The position numbers and the translations under genes are program-made. 28,384 nucleotides of DNA from an uncultured Eubacteriales bacterium. Its GTDB lineage: Bacteria; Bacillota; Clostridia; Oscillospirales; Butyricicoccaceae. The notes under the pieces were generated by a model. The model had not been told where the DNA came from, ran no database searches, and saw nothing but the letters and a program-made list of their open reading frames with translations. The DNA is taken from positions 1-28,384 of the forward strand of contig CAJUIK010000009.1 in assembly GCA_910585875.1 (NCBI GenBank). The letters are read 5' to 3'. Numbering within the stretch: the stretch's first letter is position 1; each line of letters starts with the position of its first letter. Below, one piece after another: positions 7,261-14,745 of this stretch.

Positions 7261-8232
7261 GTGTATCGAAAGATTATCAGAAAAGCCGTGGAGCGGCAGC
7301 AGAGCCTCTATCGACAGGCTCAAGCCGGAGACTTGAGCCGAGCGGTCTATCGGCCTTATAACGACCCGTCCTGGGGCTGTCGGGATGCAAACAGCCGGGG
7401 CCGGACCCGGCTGGCCTGTTATCTGCTGTTCGGCGGGGCGGAGGATCTGCCGCTGGCGGAGCGCCTGTTTGAAGAGGAGCTGAAGGACCGGCGCGGCAAC
7501 AGCTTCCAGGGGATCGGCCCCTGCCTGGAGATGTTGACGGCGCTGCTGGCCCGCCATAATGAGGACGGTCGGTACGACGAGCTGTTCCTCCAGGCCAAAA
7601 ACGCCAATTTCGACTGCATCTGCGGCTATGACCCGGGTAAAAAAGGGCCGGAGAGCCTGGACCAGCTGGATCTGACCGACTGCATAGACCTGGCCGTTTT
7701 GCTGGACCAGCCGGAGGAGGTCCGGCAGATGGTTCAGATTTGGAAGGCCGGCGTCCGCCGATGGGACGACGACAATTGCCGGGCGCTGCTGCGCTGGAAC
7801 GACTATCTGGGGGATACCGGGGACCACGAACGCCTTTACCGCCAGAAACTGCGCAACGCCCAGAGGAACGGCAGCCAGATCAGCCGCCTTTCCGCCGGCC
7901 GAGATTTGATGCGGCACTATATCCAAACCTGCGAATTTTCCAAGGCCAAAGGCCAGCTGGATCAGCTGCGCCGGGAGGGGCTGGAGGATTGCAGGCAGGG
8001 CAATCTTTTCCGCTTTGTGCTGGAAGACTGCATGGATATCATCTTAGGCGGAGGCAAGGACGGGGAAGAACTGTGGCGCTGGAGCAAACCTTGGCTGGCG
8101 GAGCAGCAGGACCGGCTCCACGGCAACCTGCGCCGCAAAGCCGCCCAAGCCGCCCGGAAATTAGGGGACCCGGAGGCCCAGGATATGGAGAGGGCCTGCC
8201 GGGACTGGCGGCGAAAAGAAGGGCTGGAATAG
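7261..8232 (+). CDS. Unrecognised helical-repeat protein, third gene of the SUFU operon
   Basis: A 323-aa soluble protein that I do not recognise. It is mostly amphipathic helices in pairs of about 35-40 residues (for example PLAERLFEEELKDRR, LAVLLDQPEEVRQMVQIWK, HYIQTCEFSKAKGQLDQLRR), which suggests a TPR-like alpha solenoid. The N-terminal part has a PYNDPSWGCRDANSRGRTRLA segment unlike a simple TPR and may be the most conserved surface. I chose GTG 7261 because a GGGGGGAG ribosome binding site lies just upstream; TTG 7243 is in frame but has no such site. It follows the DUF4261 gene by 22 nt. It may act as a scaffold or specificity factor for the two upstream proteins; this is speculation. 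Confidence 0.7.
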   Translation: MYRKIIRKAVERQQSLYRQAQAGDLSRAVYRPYNDPSWGCRDANSRGRTRLACYLLFGGAEDLPLAERLFEEELKDRRGNSFQGIGPCLEMLTALLARHNEDGRYDELFLQAKNANFDCICGYDPGKKGPESLDQLDLTDCIDLAVLLDQPEEVRQMVQIWKAGVRRWDDDNCRALLRWNDYLGDTGDHERLYRQKLRNAQRNGSQISRLSAGRDLMRHYIQTCEFSKAKGQLDQLRREGLEDCRQGNLFRFVLEDCMDIILGGGKDGEELWRWSKPWLAEQQDRLHGNLRRKAAQAARKLGDPEAQDMERACRDWRRKEGLE

Positions 8233-8306
8233 CGGAAAACCGAATTGCCAGGCCGTTTGCTGGGATTTCGGCCCTTGACCGCGGCGAAAAGACGGGAAGA
8301 ATTTCC

Positions 8307-8335
8307 TTGACGGGGCGGAGCGAATCGCCTACAAT
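8307..8335 (+). promoter_or_regulatory. Promoter of the flavin reductase-like gene
   Basis: A -35 TTGACG (8307-8312), 17-bp spacer and -10 TACAAT (8330-8335). It is close to the sigma-A consensus and about 46 nt upstream of the transcribed start codon. Confidence 0.8.
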
Positions 8336-8388
8336 ATTGGTATGGTTTCGGCCCGGAGCCGGAACATTGACGTTAGGAGGCTGTTATC

Positions 8389-8949
8389 ATGAGAAAAAAC
8401 CTTGGAGCCAAGCCCTATCTCTATCCCATGCCCGTGCTGATTGTGGCCGCTTACGACGAAGCGGGCGGCGCCAACGCCATGAACGCCGCCTGGGGCGCGG
8501 CCGCCGGCGCTCAACAGATTTTCCTCTGCCTTTCCCCAGGGCATAAGACTGTGAAAAACATCCTGGCCAAAGGGGCCTTCACCGTCGGCATCGGCGACGC
8601 GGCCCATGTGACGGCCTGCGATTATGTGGGCGTGGCCTCGGGCAACGACGTGCCGGACAAGCTGGGAAAAGCCGGGTTTCACACGTCGAAGAGCGAATTT
8701 GTGGACGCCCCCGTCATTCAAGAGCTGCCTCTGGCCCTGGAATGCAAGCTGATCCGCTATGACACGGAGAGCCATCATCTGCTGGGCCAAATCGTCAACG
8801 TCAGCGCCGACGAATCCGTGATCTTGGCGGACGGTAAGCTGGATATCGAGAAGCTGGCGCCCATTGCTTTCGACCCGGCTAACGCCGCCTACTGGACTCT
8901 GGGCGAGAAGGTGGGAAACGCCTTTTCAGACGGGAAGAAACTCCAATAG
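8389..8949 (+). CDS. Flavin reductase family protein (flavoredoxin-like)
   Basis: A 186-aa cytosolic protein of the split-barrel FMN-binding flavin reductase family. The typical opening 'YPMPVLIVAAYDEAGGANAMNAAWG' region (residues about 11-35) forms the flavin pocket, followed by FLCLSPGHKTVKNILAKGAFTVGI and, near residue 140, LLGQIVNVSADESV. Members bind FMN and reduce flavins or serve in electron transfer in anaerobes; the partner is not shown by context. TAGGAGG lies 8 nt before ATG 8389. It is a single-gene unit. Confidence 0.9.
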   Translation: MRKNLGAKPYLYPMPVLIVAAYDEAGGANAMNAAWGAAAGAQQIFLCLSPGHKTVKNILAKGAFTVGIGDAAHVTACDYVGVASGNDVPDKLGKAGFHTSKSEFVDAPVIQELPLALECKLIRYDTESHHLLGQIVNVSADESVILADGKLDIEKLAPIAFDPANAAYWTLGEKVGNAFSDGKKLQ

Positions 8950-8968
8950 TGGGAAAAGAACGGCGTCA

Positions 8969-8996
8969 GGGGATTCCGCCATCAGGCGGAATCCCC
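8969..8996 (+). terminator. Strong hairpin after the flavin reductase gene
   Basis: A perfect 12-bp GC-rich stem (8969-8980 with 8985-8996) with an ATCA loop. It is placed like a terminator, 20 nt after the stop, but only a few T/A residues follow instead of a T-tract, so termination may be partial. Confidence 0.55.
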
Positions 8997-9216
8997 CTAA
9001 TTAACGGCTCGTTTTGTCAGCGCCGCCAGGAACGGCGGTATCTCGGCCGAGCTTTTCTGGCCGGCGGCTTTCCTTTTTATCGCAGCGCGCTTCTATGGAC
9101 AGTCGTCCCTCTGCTTGCAAAACGAAACCTTTTGCAGGCATTTTTTTGCGTTGTTGAAAGAAAAGCGAAAAAGCCTGCCGGCAAACAAAACAAATAACTC
9201 TTTTATCCGCTTTTTC
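8997..9216. other. Non-coding stretch with several small hairpins
   Basis: No convincing gene lies here. Visible structure includes a CCGCC/GGCGG hairpin around 9023-9038, the palindrome CTCGGCCGAG around 9042-9051, a TGCAAAA/TTTTGCA hairpin near 9116-9137 followed by seven T residues, and GCAGGC near 9135 that can pair with GCCTGC near 9175. A small RNA cannot be excluded; I see no match to a known family. Confidence 0.3.
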
Positions 9217-9245
9217 TTGCGTCGGGGCTGGGGACGGTGTTATAC
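9217..9245 (+). promoter_or_regulatory. Promoter of the aminotransferase gene
   Basis: A -35 TTGCGT (9217-9222), 17-bp spacer and -10 TATACT (9240-9245). The resulting leader is about 150 nt. It carries GTCGAC near both ends (about 9270 and 9355), which could pair at long range. No T-box signature is visible. Confidence 0.65.
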
Positions 9246-9400
9246 TATTGGCAGAATCGATACCGCCAGTCGACGAGCCGAGGAGAAAAGCGGCCAAACC
9301 CCGCTTTTTAACCAGCGGGCGCCAAGGCGCGCCGCGCTTTTGTCTGGCAGGCTTGTCGACTATTCTGATTGGATTATTCTCAAAGGAGGCATTTTGTATC

Positions 9401-10567
9401 ATGATTGATTATGCAAAGGTTGTTCCCCAGCGGGTGGCGACGATGAAGCCTTCCGGCATTCGGAAATATTTTGATTTGGCCGCCACAATGAAAGACGTGA
9501 TTTCCTTGGGCGTGGGCGAACCGGATTTTGTCACGCCGGAGCACATCCGCAACGCGGGTATCAAAAGCCTGCTGGACGGCAAAACTGCGTATACCGCCAA
9601 TTACGGCCTGATCGAGCTGCGCCGGGCGATTTCCTCTTACCTGGAAAACCGCTTTTCCCTTTCCTATCACCCGGACAACGAGATTCTGGCGACGGTGGGC
9701 GGCAGCGAGGCCATCGACCTGTGCATGGGCGCTTTTCTGGACGACGGCGACGAAGTGCTGCTGCCTGAGCCCGCTTACGTCAGCTATGCGCCGCTGGCCG
9801 CCAATCAACGGGGCGTGCCGGTGATTCTGGAGACCAAGGAGGAGAATTCCTTCAAGCTGACTCCCGAGGCTCTGAAAGCCGCCATCACCCCCAAAACCAA
9901 AATGCTGGTGCTCTGCTACCCCAACAACCCCACCGGCGCGATCCTGACCAAAGAGGAGCTGGAGGGCCTGGCCGCCGTGCTGCGGGATACCAACATCGTG
10001 GTGGTTTCCGATGAAATCTATGCTGAGCTGACATACGGCCGCCGCCACACGTCCATCGCCACGCTGCCCGGTATGCGGGAGCGCACCGTGGTTGTCAGCG
10101 GATTCTCCAAAGCCTTCGCCATGACGGGCTGGCGGCTGGGCTATTGCTGCGCCCCGGTAGAGCTGATGACCGGCGTGGGCCGCCTGCATCAATATAAGCT
10201 GATGTGCGCCGCCGGCGTTTCCCAGCGGGCCGGCATTGAGGCCATGACCAACGGTATCCCGGATATCGAGTATATGCGGGAAAAATTTGACGAGCGCCGC
10301 CTCTATCTCCACAAGGCGCTGACCGATATGGGCTTCGATTGCTTTATGCCCGAGGGCGCTTTCTATATGTTCCCCAGCATCCGCAAGTTCGCCCCCACCA
10401 GCGAGGCTTTCTGCGAGCAGCTGCTGGCCAGCCAGAAGGTGGCCGTGGTGGCCGGCGACGCCTTTGGCGCCTGCGGCGAGGGCCATGTGCGCATCTCCTA
10501 CGCCTATTCCCTGGAAGCGCTGAAGGTGGCCATGGGCCGCATTGAAAAATTTGTGGCCAACAAATAA
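9401..10567 (+). CDS. PLP-dependent aminotransferase, class I/II (aspartate/PatA-like)
   Basis: A 388-aa fold-type I aminotransferase that transfers amino groups between amino acids and 2-oxo acids. Visible motifs: GVGEPDFVTPEHI near the N-terminus, the Y-NYG substrate region (TAYTANYGLIELR), CYPNNPTGA, VVSDEIYAELTYG, and the PLP-binding lysine K237 in SGFSKAFAMTGWRLGY; a C-terminal RISYAYS supplies the carboxylate-binding arginine. Length fits the family. The start is ATG 9401 with AAAGGAGG 10 nt upstream; the in-frame extension back to 9248 covers the leader and is rejected. Amino-acid specificity cannot be fixed. The gene forms a single unit with its own promoter and terminator. Confidence 0.93.
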   Translation: MIDYAKVVPQRVATMKPSGIRKYFDLAATMKDVISLGVGEPDFVTPEHIRNAGIKSLLDGKTAYTANYGLIELRRAISSYLENRFSLSYHPDNEILATVGGSEAIDLCMGAFLDDGDEVLLPEPAYVSYAPLAANQRGVPVILETKEENSFKLTPEALKAAITPKTKMLVLCYPNNPTGAILTKEELEGLAAVLRDTNIVVVSDEIYAELTYGRRHTSIATLPGMRERTVVVSGFSKAFAMTGWRLGYCCAPVELMTGVGRLHQYKLMCAAGVSQRAGIEAMTNGIPDIEYMREKFDERRLYLHKALTDMGFDCFMPEGAFYMFPSIRKFAPTSEAFCEQLLASQKVAVVAGDAFGACGEGHVRISYAYSLEALKVAMGRIEKFVANK

Positions 10568-10582
10568 AACAGCCTGAATCAC

Positions 10583-10613
10583 AAAACGGCTCCCACAAAA
10601 AGGAGCCGTTTTG
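10583..10613 (+). terminator. Terminator of the aminotransferase gene
   Basis: A perfect 11-bp stem (10583-10593 with 10602-10612), loop of 8 nt. The arms end in AAAA/TTTT, so it may work in both directions. Confidence 0.85.
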
Positions 10614-10654
10614 CTCATTCCATGAACAGAACCTTTAGAAAGGACAGAGGGCAA

Positions 10655-11143
10655 ATGACAGAACATCCGATGAGAAGAAAACGGCAGGCCCTGGACGGCC
10701 CGGCGATGGAAGAAATTTTGAGAAGCGGAACCGCGGGAACGCTGGCTTTGATCGACGAGGAGGGCCTGCCCTATGCCGTGCCCCTGAGCTATGTCTATTG
10801 GCAGGGAAAACTCTATTTTCACTGCGCCAAAGAGGGACATAAGATCCAAGCTGTTCGGGCCAATCCGGTAGCTTCCTTTTGCGTCGTCGGCCAGGACCGG
10901 GTAATTCCCGAGCGGTATACCACCCATTACCGCAGCGTCGTGGCCTGCGGGACCATCCGAATTTTGGAGGACGAGGGGCAAATCGACGCCGCCATCCGGG
11001 CTCTGGGCCGGCGCTACGCCCCAGACCAGACCGAAGAAGCGCTTCAGCAGGAGATCGACAAAGAGCGGGGGCGGTTCCTGGTCTTAGAGCTGACGCCGGA
11101 GCGGATGACCGGCAAACAAAGCCGGGAGCTGGCCGCCCTCTAA
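10655..11143 (+). CDS. Pyridoxamine 5'-phosphate oxidase family protein, Nim-like
   Basis: A 162-aa split-barrel flavin-binding protein. The pattern MRRKRQALD, LALIDEEGLPYAVPLSYVYW, LYFHCAKEGHKIQAVRANP and SVVACGTIRIL is that of the Nim-like PPOX group, whose best studied members reduce 5-nitroimidazoles; most chromosomal members have unknown substrates. The start is ATG 10655, with AGAGGG about 4 nt upstream; ATG 10622 is in frame but lies directly at the preceding terminator. The lipase-like gene starts 58 nt downstream and may be co-transcribed. Drug resistance should not be assumed from the family alone. Confidence 0.88.
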   Translation: MTEHPMRRKRQALDGPAMEEILRSGTAGTLALIDEEGLPYAVPLSYVYWQGKLYFHCAKEGHKIQAVRANPVASFCVVGQDRVIPERYTTHYRSVVACGTIRILEDEGQIDAAIRALGRRYAPDQTEEALQQEIDKERGRFLVLELTPERMTGKQSRELAAL

Positions 11144-11201
11144 AGGCGGGAGAAAAACGGGGGGAAACGAATCGAGCGCCGAGCCGGAAAGGAGGGGCCC
11201 A

Positions 11202-12611
11202 ATGGGGGAAATACAGCTGCTGGCGGCAGGTATCCTGATTGTGGCCGGGCTGGATTTCTGCGGCCTGCTGCGGCTGACCTGGCCGGGCTGGGGCGCCCTT
11301 TGCCTGGGAATGGGAAGCCATTGCCTGCTGTTGGGCCGGTTGGCCGGGGAGAAGGCCGGCTGGATGTCGGCCGCCGGGGCCGCCTGCGTTCTGTTCCGCC
11401 TGTGCGTCCGGCCCTTTTCCGCCGAAGAAAAGCTGCGGTTAACCGGCCGGGCCCGAGCGATGCTTGCCAGCCGCCGGGCGCTGGCGAGCGGGCTGGCCGC
11501 CCTGATCAGCCAGCCTGTTTGGGTTTGGGCCGCTTGGCGGGCCGGGCTGCTGCAAGGCCAGGGGTGGAAACGGCTGCTGGCGGACGGTTTGCTGTCCCTC
11601 TCCCTTTCCACTCTGCCGGCCCTTTGGGGCGCGGGCCGGGCGATTTTGCGCTCCAAAGGGCTGGGCGTTTGGAAGCGGGCGCTGTCCCTATGGCTCCTTT
11701 GGATTCCCCTGGTCAATCTGCCGGTTTTTTGGGTCCTCTGCCGCAAAACCGGGGAGGAATATGAAACCATACGGCGCCGGACGGAGCTGGATCAGCGGCG
11801 GGACGAAACCCAGCCCAACCTGTGCGCCCTCCGGTATCCGCTGATTTTGGTCCATGGCGTTGGGTTTCGGGATTTGAAGTATTTCAATTACTGGGGACGC
11901 ATTTCCAACCGGCTGGCCCGCTATGGGGGCCGGGTATGGTACGGCCGTCAACAGGCTTGGGGGACCATTGAGCGCAACGCCGCCGCGCTGAAGCAGACTG
12001 TCCTCCAAGTGATGGAGGAAACGGGCTGTCAAAAAGTGAATCTCATCGCCCATTCTAAGGGCGGGCTGGACGCCCGGTTCATGATATCCCGCCTGGATAT
12101 GGGCGCGGCCGTGGCTTCCCTCACCACTGTCGCCACGCCCCACAGGGGCTCGGAGCTGCTGGATTTGCTCTGCCGCCTGCCCGACCCAGTTTACCGGCTG
12201 ATTGCCCGGCAGATCGACCGGGTTTTCGCTAAAGCCGGCGACCCTTGTCCCGAGTCCTATCGGGCCAGCCGCCAGCTGTCCCCAGCTTTTTGCGCCCAGT
12301 TCAATGAGCAGACCCCCGACGACCCTCGGGTCTATTACCAGAGCTATGCCGCCGCCATGAAGGGCTTTTCCAGCGATTTTTTGCTGTCCGTCCCCTGGCT
12401 GCTGCTGCGGCTGATAGGCGGGGAAAACGACGGCTTGGTCTGCGTCCCTTCCGCCCAATGGGGAAATTTTCGAGGGACGCTCCGGGGCGAAAGCCGCCGA
12501 GGCGTCTCCCACGGCGATTTGATTGATTTGAAACGCCAGGATTATCGGGGCTTTGATATGTTGGAATTTTATATCAATCTTGTGGCGGAGCTGAAGGGAA
12601 TGGGGTTTTGA
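11202..12611 (+). CDS. Membrane-anchored alpha/beta hydrolase, triacylglycerol lipase-like
   Basis: A 469-aa protein in two parts. Residues 1 to about 185 are hydrophobic, with about five or six predicted membrane segments (starting LLAAGILIVAGLDFCGLL). The rest is an alpha/beta hydrolase: the oxyanion motif VHGVG at 217-221, nucleophile elbow AHSKGG with Ser285, then TTVATPHRGSELLDLL, a lipase signature. Asp in GGENDGLV and a late His (GVSHGDLI) can complete the triad. Substrates are likely lipids or other esters at the membrane. The start has GGAAAGGAGGGG upstream of ATG 11202. A fusion of a multi-helix membrane domain to a lipase is less common than a single anchor. It converges with the next, minus-strand gene. 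Confidence 0.85.
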   Translation: MGEIQLLAAGILIVAGLDFCGLLRLTWPGWGALCLGMGSHCLLLGRLAGEKAGWMSAAGAACVLFRLCVRPFSAEEKLRLTGRARAMLASRRALASGLAALISQPVWVWAAWRAGLLQGQGWKRLLADGLLSLSLSTLPALWGAGRAILRSKGLGVWKRALSLWLLWIPLVNLPVFWVLCRKTGEEYETIRRRTELDQRRDETQPNLCALRYPLILVHGVGFRDLKYFNYWGRISNRLARYGGRVWYGRQQAWGTIERNAAALKQTVLQVMEETGCQKVNLIAHSKGGLDARFMISRLDMGAAVASLTTVATPHRGSELLDLLCRLPDPVYRLIARQIDRVFAKAGDPCPESYRASRQLSPAFCAQFNEQTPDDPRVYYQSYAAAMKGFSSDFLLSVPWLLLRLIGGENDGLVCVPSAQWGNFRGTLRGESRRGVSHGDLIDLKRQDYRGFDMLEFYINLVAELKGMGF

Positions 12612-12626
12612 CAGGGCGCGGCGCCG

Positions 12627-13142
12627 CTACAATTCCTCTCGCGCTTCCATCAGATCGCAGACTTCGCCGACGTCCAAGTCAAACATTCTGCTGTCTCTTT
12701 CAATGGGGGCGAAAAAATAGGCTGTGGCCTCCGGGCCGAATTGCCGCTCCAACTGTTCCCATTGAGATGCGGGCATGAGGCAGAAAGCCAGCGTGTCGCA
12801 GCCCAGCGATTCTAAAAACCAGCGGATTTGGCAATTTGGCGCCAGATAGTCCTGGGCGCTTTTCAGCGTCGTATCTCTGTCCGTGCAGCAATCTTGATAG
12901 GGGATTGGAAAGCGGGCTCCGCCTTTTTTCAAGACAATATCCACGCCTCGCTCCTTGTCTGTTGGGACAACTTCAAAATCGATTTTTTCGCCGTCGGCAA
13001 GCTGGCCGTTCAGATAACGGAGAATATCTTCGTCGCATTCCCGCCAGTCGATCCAGATGAGGGCGTCGCTTCCCCAAAAGGAGTCTTTCTTTTGCGACGG
13101 ATTGGTCAAAAAATCCTGTACTTGATGAAATGTTGATTTCAT
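12627..13142 (-). CDS. Unrecognised acidic 171-aa protein, AT-richer than neighbours
   Basis: A soluble protein of 171 aa that I do not recognise. It is acidic and aromatic-rich (SFWGSDALIWIDWRECDEDIL, CQIRWFLESLGCDTLAFCLMPASQWEQL), with five cysteines and no signal peptide or membrane segment. AAGGAG lies about 8 nt before the ATG at 13142, and a promoter with good spacing is present. Its base and codon use is visibly more AT-rich than the flanking genes. Size, acidity and isolated position resemble small immunity proteins, but no family motif supports that, so it remains hypothetical. Confidence 0.75.
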   Translation of the reverse strand: MKSTFHQVQDFLTNPSQKKDSFWGSDALIWIDWRECDEDILRYLNGQLADGEKIDFEVVPTDKERGVDIVLKKGGARFPIPYQDCCTDRDTTLKSAQDYLAPNCQIRWFLESLGCDTLAFCLMPASQWEQLERQFGPEATAYFFAPIERDSRMFDLDVGEVCDLMEAREEL

Positions 13143-13223
13143 GATAAAATTCTCCTTTGATCCTGCGGCTTCTGGCTCATTGCGGCGGACGGCCAGCGAA
13201 CCTAAGGAAATTTAAGTCGCTTT

Positions 13224-13252
13224 ATTGTATCATAAAAGCCCCAGACGGACAA
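13224..13252 (-). promoter_or_regulatory. Promoter of the 171-aa orphan gene
   Basis: On the minus strand a -35 TTGTCC (13252-13247) and a -10 TACAAT (13229-13224) are 17 bp apart. The start codon lies about 75 nt downstream. Confidence 0.6.
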
Positions 13253-13297
13253 GGCCGGCTGCCGCAACACGCCAAACGCCAGAGCTTTATAAAAATA

Positions 13298-13448
13298 AGA
13301 GGGGACCCCAAAAAGGCGGAGCCTTTGCTGAAGCAGGGCCCCGCCGGAGGCGGGACGCGCCGAGCGGCGCGAAGCGATTTGCGGCGATTGATTCGCCGGA
13401 AATCTATGAAATGAGAGGGGACCCCAAAAAGGCGAAGCCTTTTTGGGG
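13298..13448 (+). repeat. Five-hairpin cassette bounded by a 21-bp direct repeat
   Basis: Two copies of a 21-bp sequence (13298-13318 and 13414-13434, beginning AGAGGGGACCCC) bound a chain of hairpins: AAAGGC-GGA-GCCTTT (13312-13326); CCCGCC-GGA-GGCGGG (13340-13354); GCGCC-GAGC-GGCGC (13357-13370); CGGCGA-TTGAT-TCGCCG (13382-13398); and a perfect 12-bp stem with GAA loop (13422-13448). The last ends 5 nt before the ribosome binding site of the DUF1576 gene. No promoter is obvious between it and that gene. It looks like a REP-type or regulatory RNA element. Confidence 0.75.
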
Positions 13449-13464
13449 AGAAAGGGGGATGCAG

Positions 13465-14745
13465 ATGAAATTAGGGCTGACGCTGCGGTATAAGACGGAA
13501 AATTCCAGTGACTGTGTGTTTACGATTTTGTTGCTCATCGCCCTGTCCATGCTGATATTTGGGCTGATATCCTCGCCCTTGGAGGACATCGCCTGGGGCC
13601 TTATGGAGATTTTGACTCAGCCGGACGGGCTGATTACCGATTATATCGGACTGGCCTGTATGGGGGCGGCCTTTTGCAACGCCGGCATGGTGATGGCCGC
13701 CTCGGCTCTGCTGCTGCGGTTTTTGAAGCTGCCCTTTACCGGCATGAGCGTCAGCTGCTGCTTTTTGATGGGCGGTTTCGCCTTGTTCGGCAAAAACCTG
13801 GTCAATGTGCTGCCCATCCTGCTGGGGGTTTGGGTTTACGCCCTGTACCGCCGGGAGCGCTTCGCCCGGTATGCGTATATCGCCTTGTTCGGCACGACGC
13901 TTTCTCCCATCGTCACGGAACTGGGGCTGATAGCCCGGCATTGGGATCGGCTGCCTCGGCTGGTTTTCCCGGTGTTGGTGGGCGCCGTCATCGGTTTTGT
14001 GCTGCCCTCCATCGCGGCCTATACCATGCGCCTGCACCAGGGGTATAATTTGTATAACGTGGGGTTTGCCGCCGGGCTGGTGGGGCTTGTGTTGGTTTCC
14101 GTGCTGCGTTCCTTCGGAAATGATTTTCAGTCCCGACTGATTTGGAGCCGGGGAAACGATTTGCGGCTGGGCCTGTATCTGGCCCTGTTGTTTGGCGCCA
14201 TGATTGCGGCGGGTTGGCTGTATAACGGTAAGCGCTTTCAGGGCCTGCGCCGTCTGACTCGGCACTCGGGCCGTTCTATCGCAGATTTTATCGTCATGGA
14301 CGGCTTGCCCGTCACGCTGATCAACATGGGCGTCGTGGGTTTGTTTGCCACAGCCTATGTGCTGGCGGCGGGAGGCGACCTGAACGGCCCCACCATCGGC
14401 GGTATTCTGACGATCGCGGGTTTCGGCGCTTTTGGCAAGCATATGCGCAACATCGTGTGGGTGATGCTGGGAGTGGTGGTCAGCTCCTATTGCATGGTGT
14501 GGAATCTCAGCGATCCCTCCGTGCTGCTGGCGGCGCTGTTTTCCACCGGTTTGGCGCCCATCGCCGGCCATTTCGGCCCTTTTTGGGGCGTGGCTGCTGG
14601 GATCCTTCATTCCTCTGTGGTGCTCAACGTGGGCGTGTTATACGGGGGGCTCAATTTATACAACAACGGATTTTCAGCGGGCTTGGTGTGTATCGTGCTG
14701 CTGCCCCTGATCCAGGCTTTGAGGAGAGAAAAAGAAGATGAATGA
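13465..14745 (+). CDS. DUF1576 domain-containing membrane protein
   Basis: A 426-aa polytopic membrane protein of the DUF1576 family, found mainly in Clostridia and of unknown function. Two homologous halves are visible: GGFALFGKNLVNVLPILLGV (from about residue 103) matches AGFGAFGKHMRNIVWVMLGV (from about 318); ALFGTTLSPIVTEL matches ALFSTGLAPIAGHF; and GYNLYNVGFAAGLVGLVL (N195) matches GLNLYNNGFSAGLVCIVLLP (N397). Such a repeat fits a channel or transporter with pseudo-symmetric halves. The start is ATG 13465, 6 nt after AAAGGGGG; ATG 13459 is too close to that site. The next gene overlaps its end by 8 nt, so translation is coupled. Confidence 0.85.
   Translation: MKLGLTLRYKTENSSDCVFTILLLIALSMLIFGLISSPLEDIAWGLMEILTQPDGLITDYIGLACMGAAFCNAGMVMAASALLLRFLKLPFTGMSVSCCFLMGGFALFGKNLVNVLPILLGVWVYALYRRERFARYAYIALFGTTLSPIVTELGLIARHWDRLPRLVFPVLVGAVIGFVLPSIAAYTMRLHQGYNLYNVGFAAGLVGLVLVSVLRSFGNDFQSRLIWSRGNDLRLGLYLALLFGAMIAAGWLYNGKRFQGLRRLTRHSGRSIADFIVMDGLPVTLINMGVVGLFATAYVLAAGGDLNGPTIGGILTIAGFGAFGKHMRNIVWVMLGVVVSSYCMVWNLSDPSVLLAALFSTGLAPIAGHFGPFWGVAAGILHSSVVLNVGVLYGGLNLYNNGFSAGLVCIVLLPLIQALRREKEDE

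Noticed and set aside
9248..9400. T-box or other riboswitch before the aminotransferase gene
   Set aside because: The T-box core sequence (GGGTGGNACCGCG-type) is absent and there is no clear terminator/antiterminator pair.
9380..10981. Long open frame on the minus strand
   Set aside because: It covers the aminotransferase and PPOX genes in reverse, spans their terminator and has no homology-like motif.
10655..11143. Calling the PPOX gene a nitroimidazole resistance gene (nim)
   Set aside because: The family match supports only Nim-like; substrate and resistance cannot be read from the sequence.
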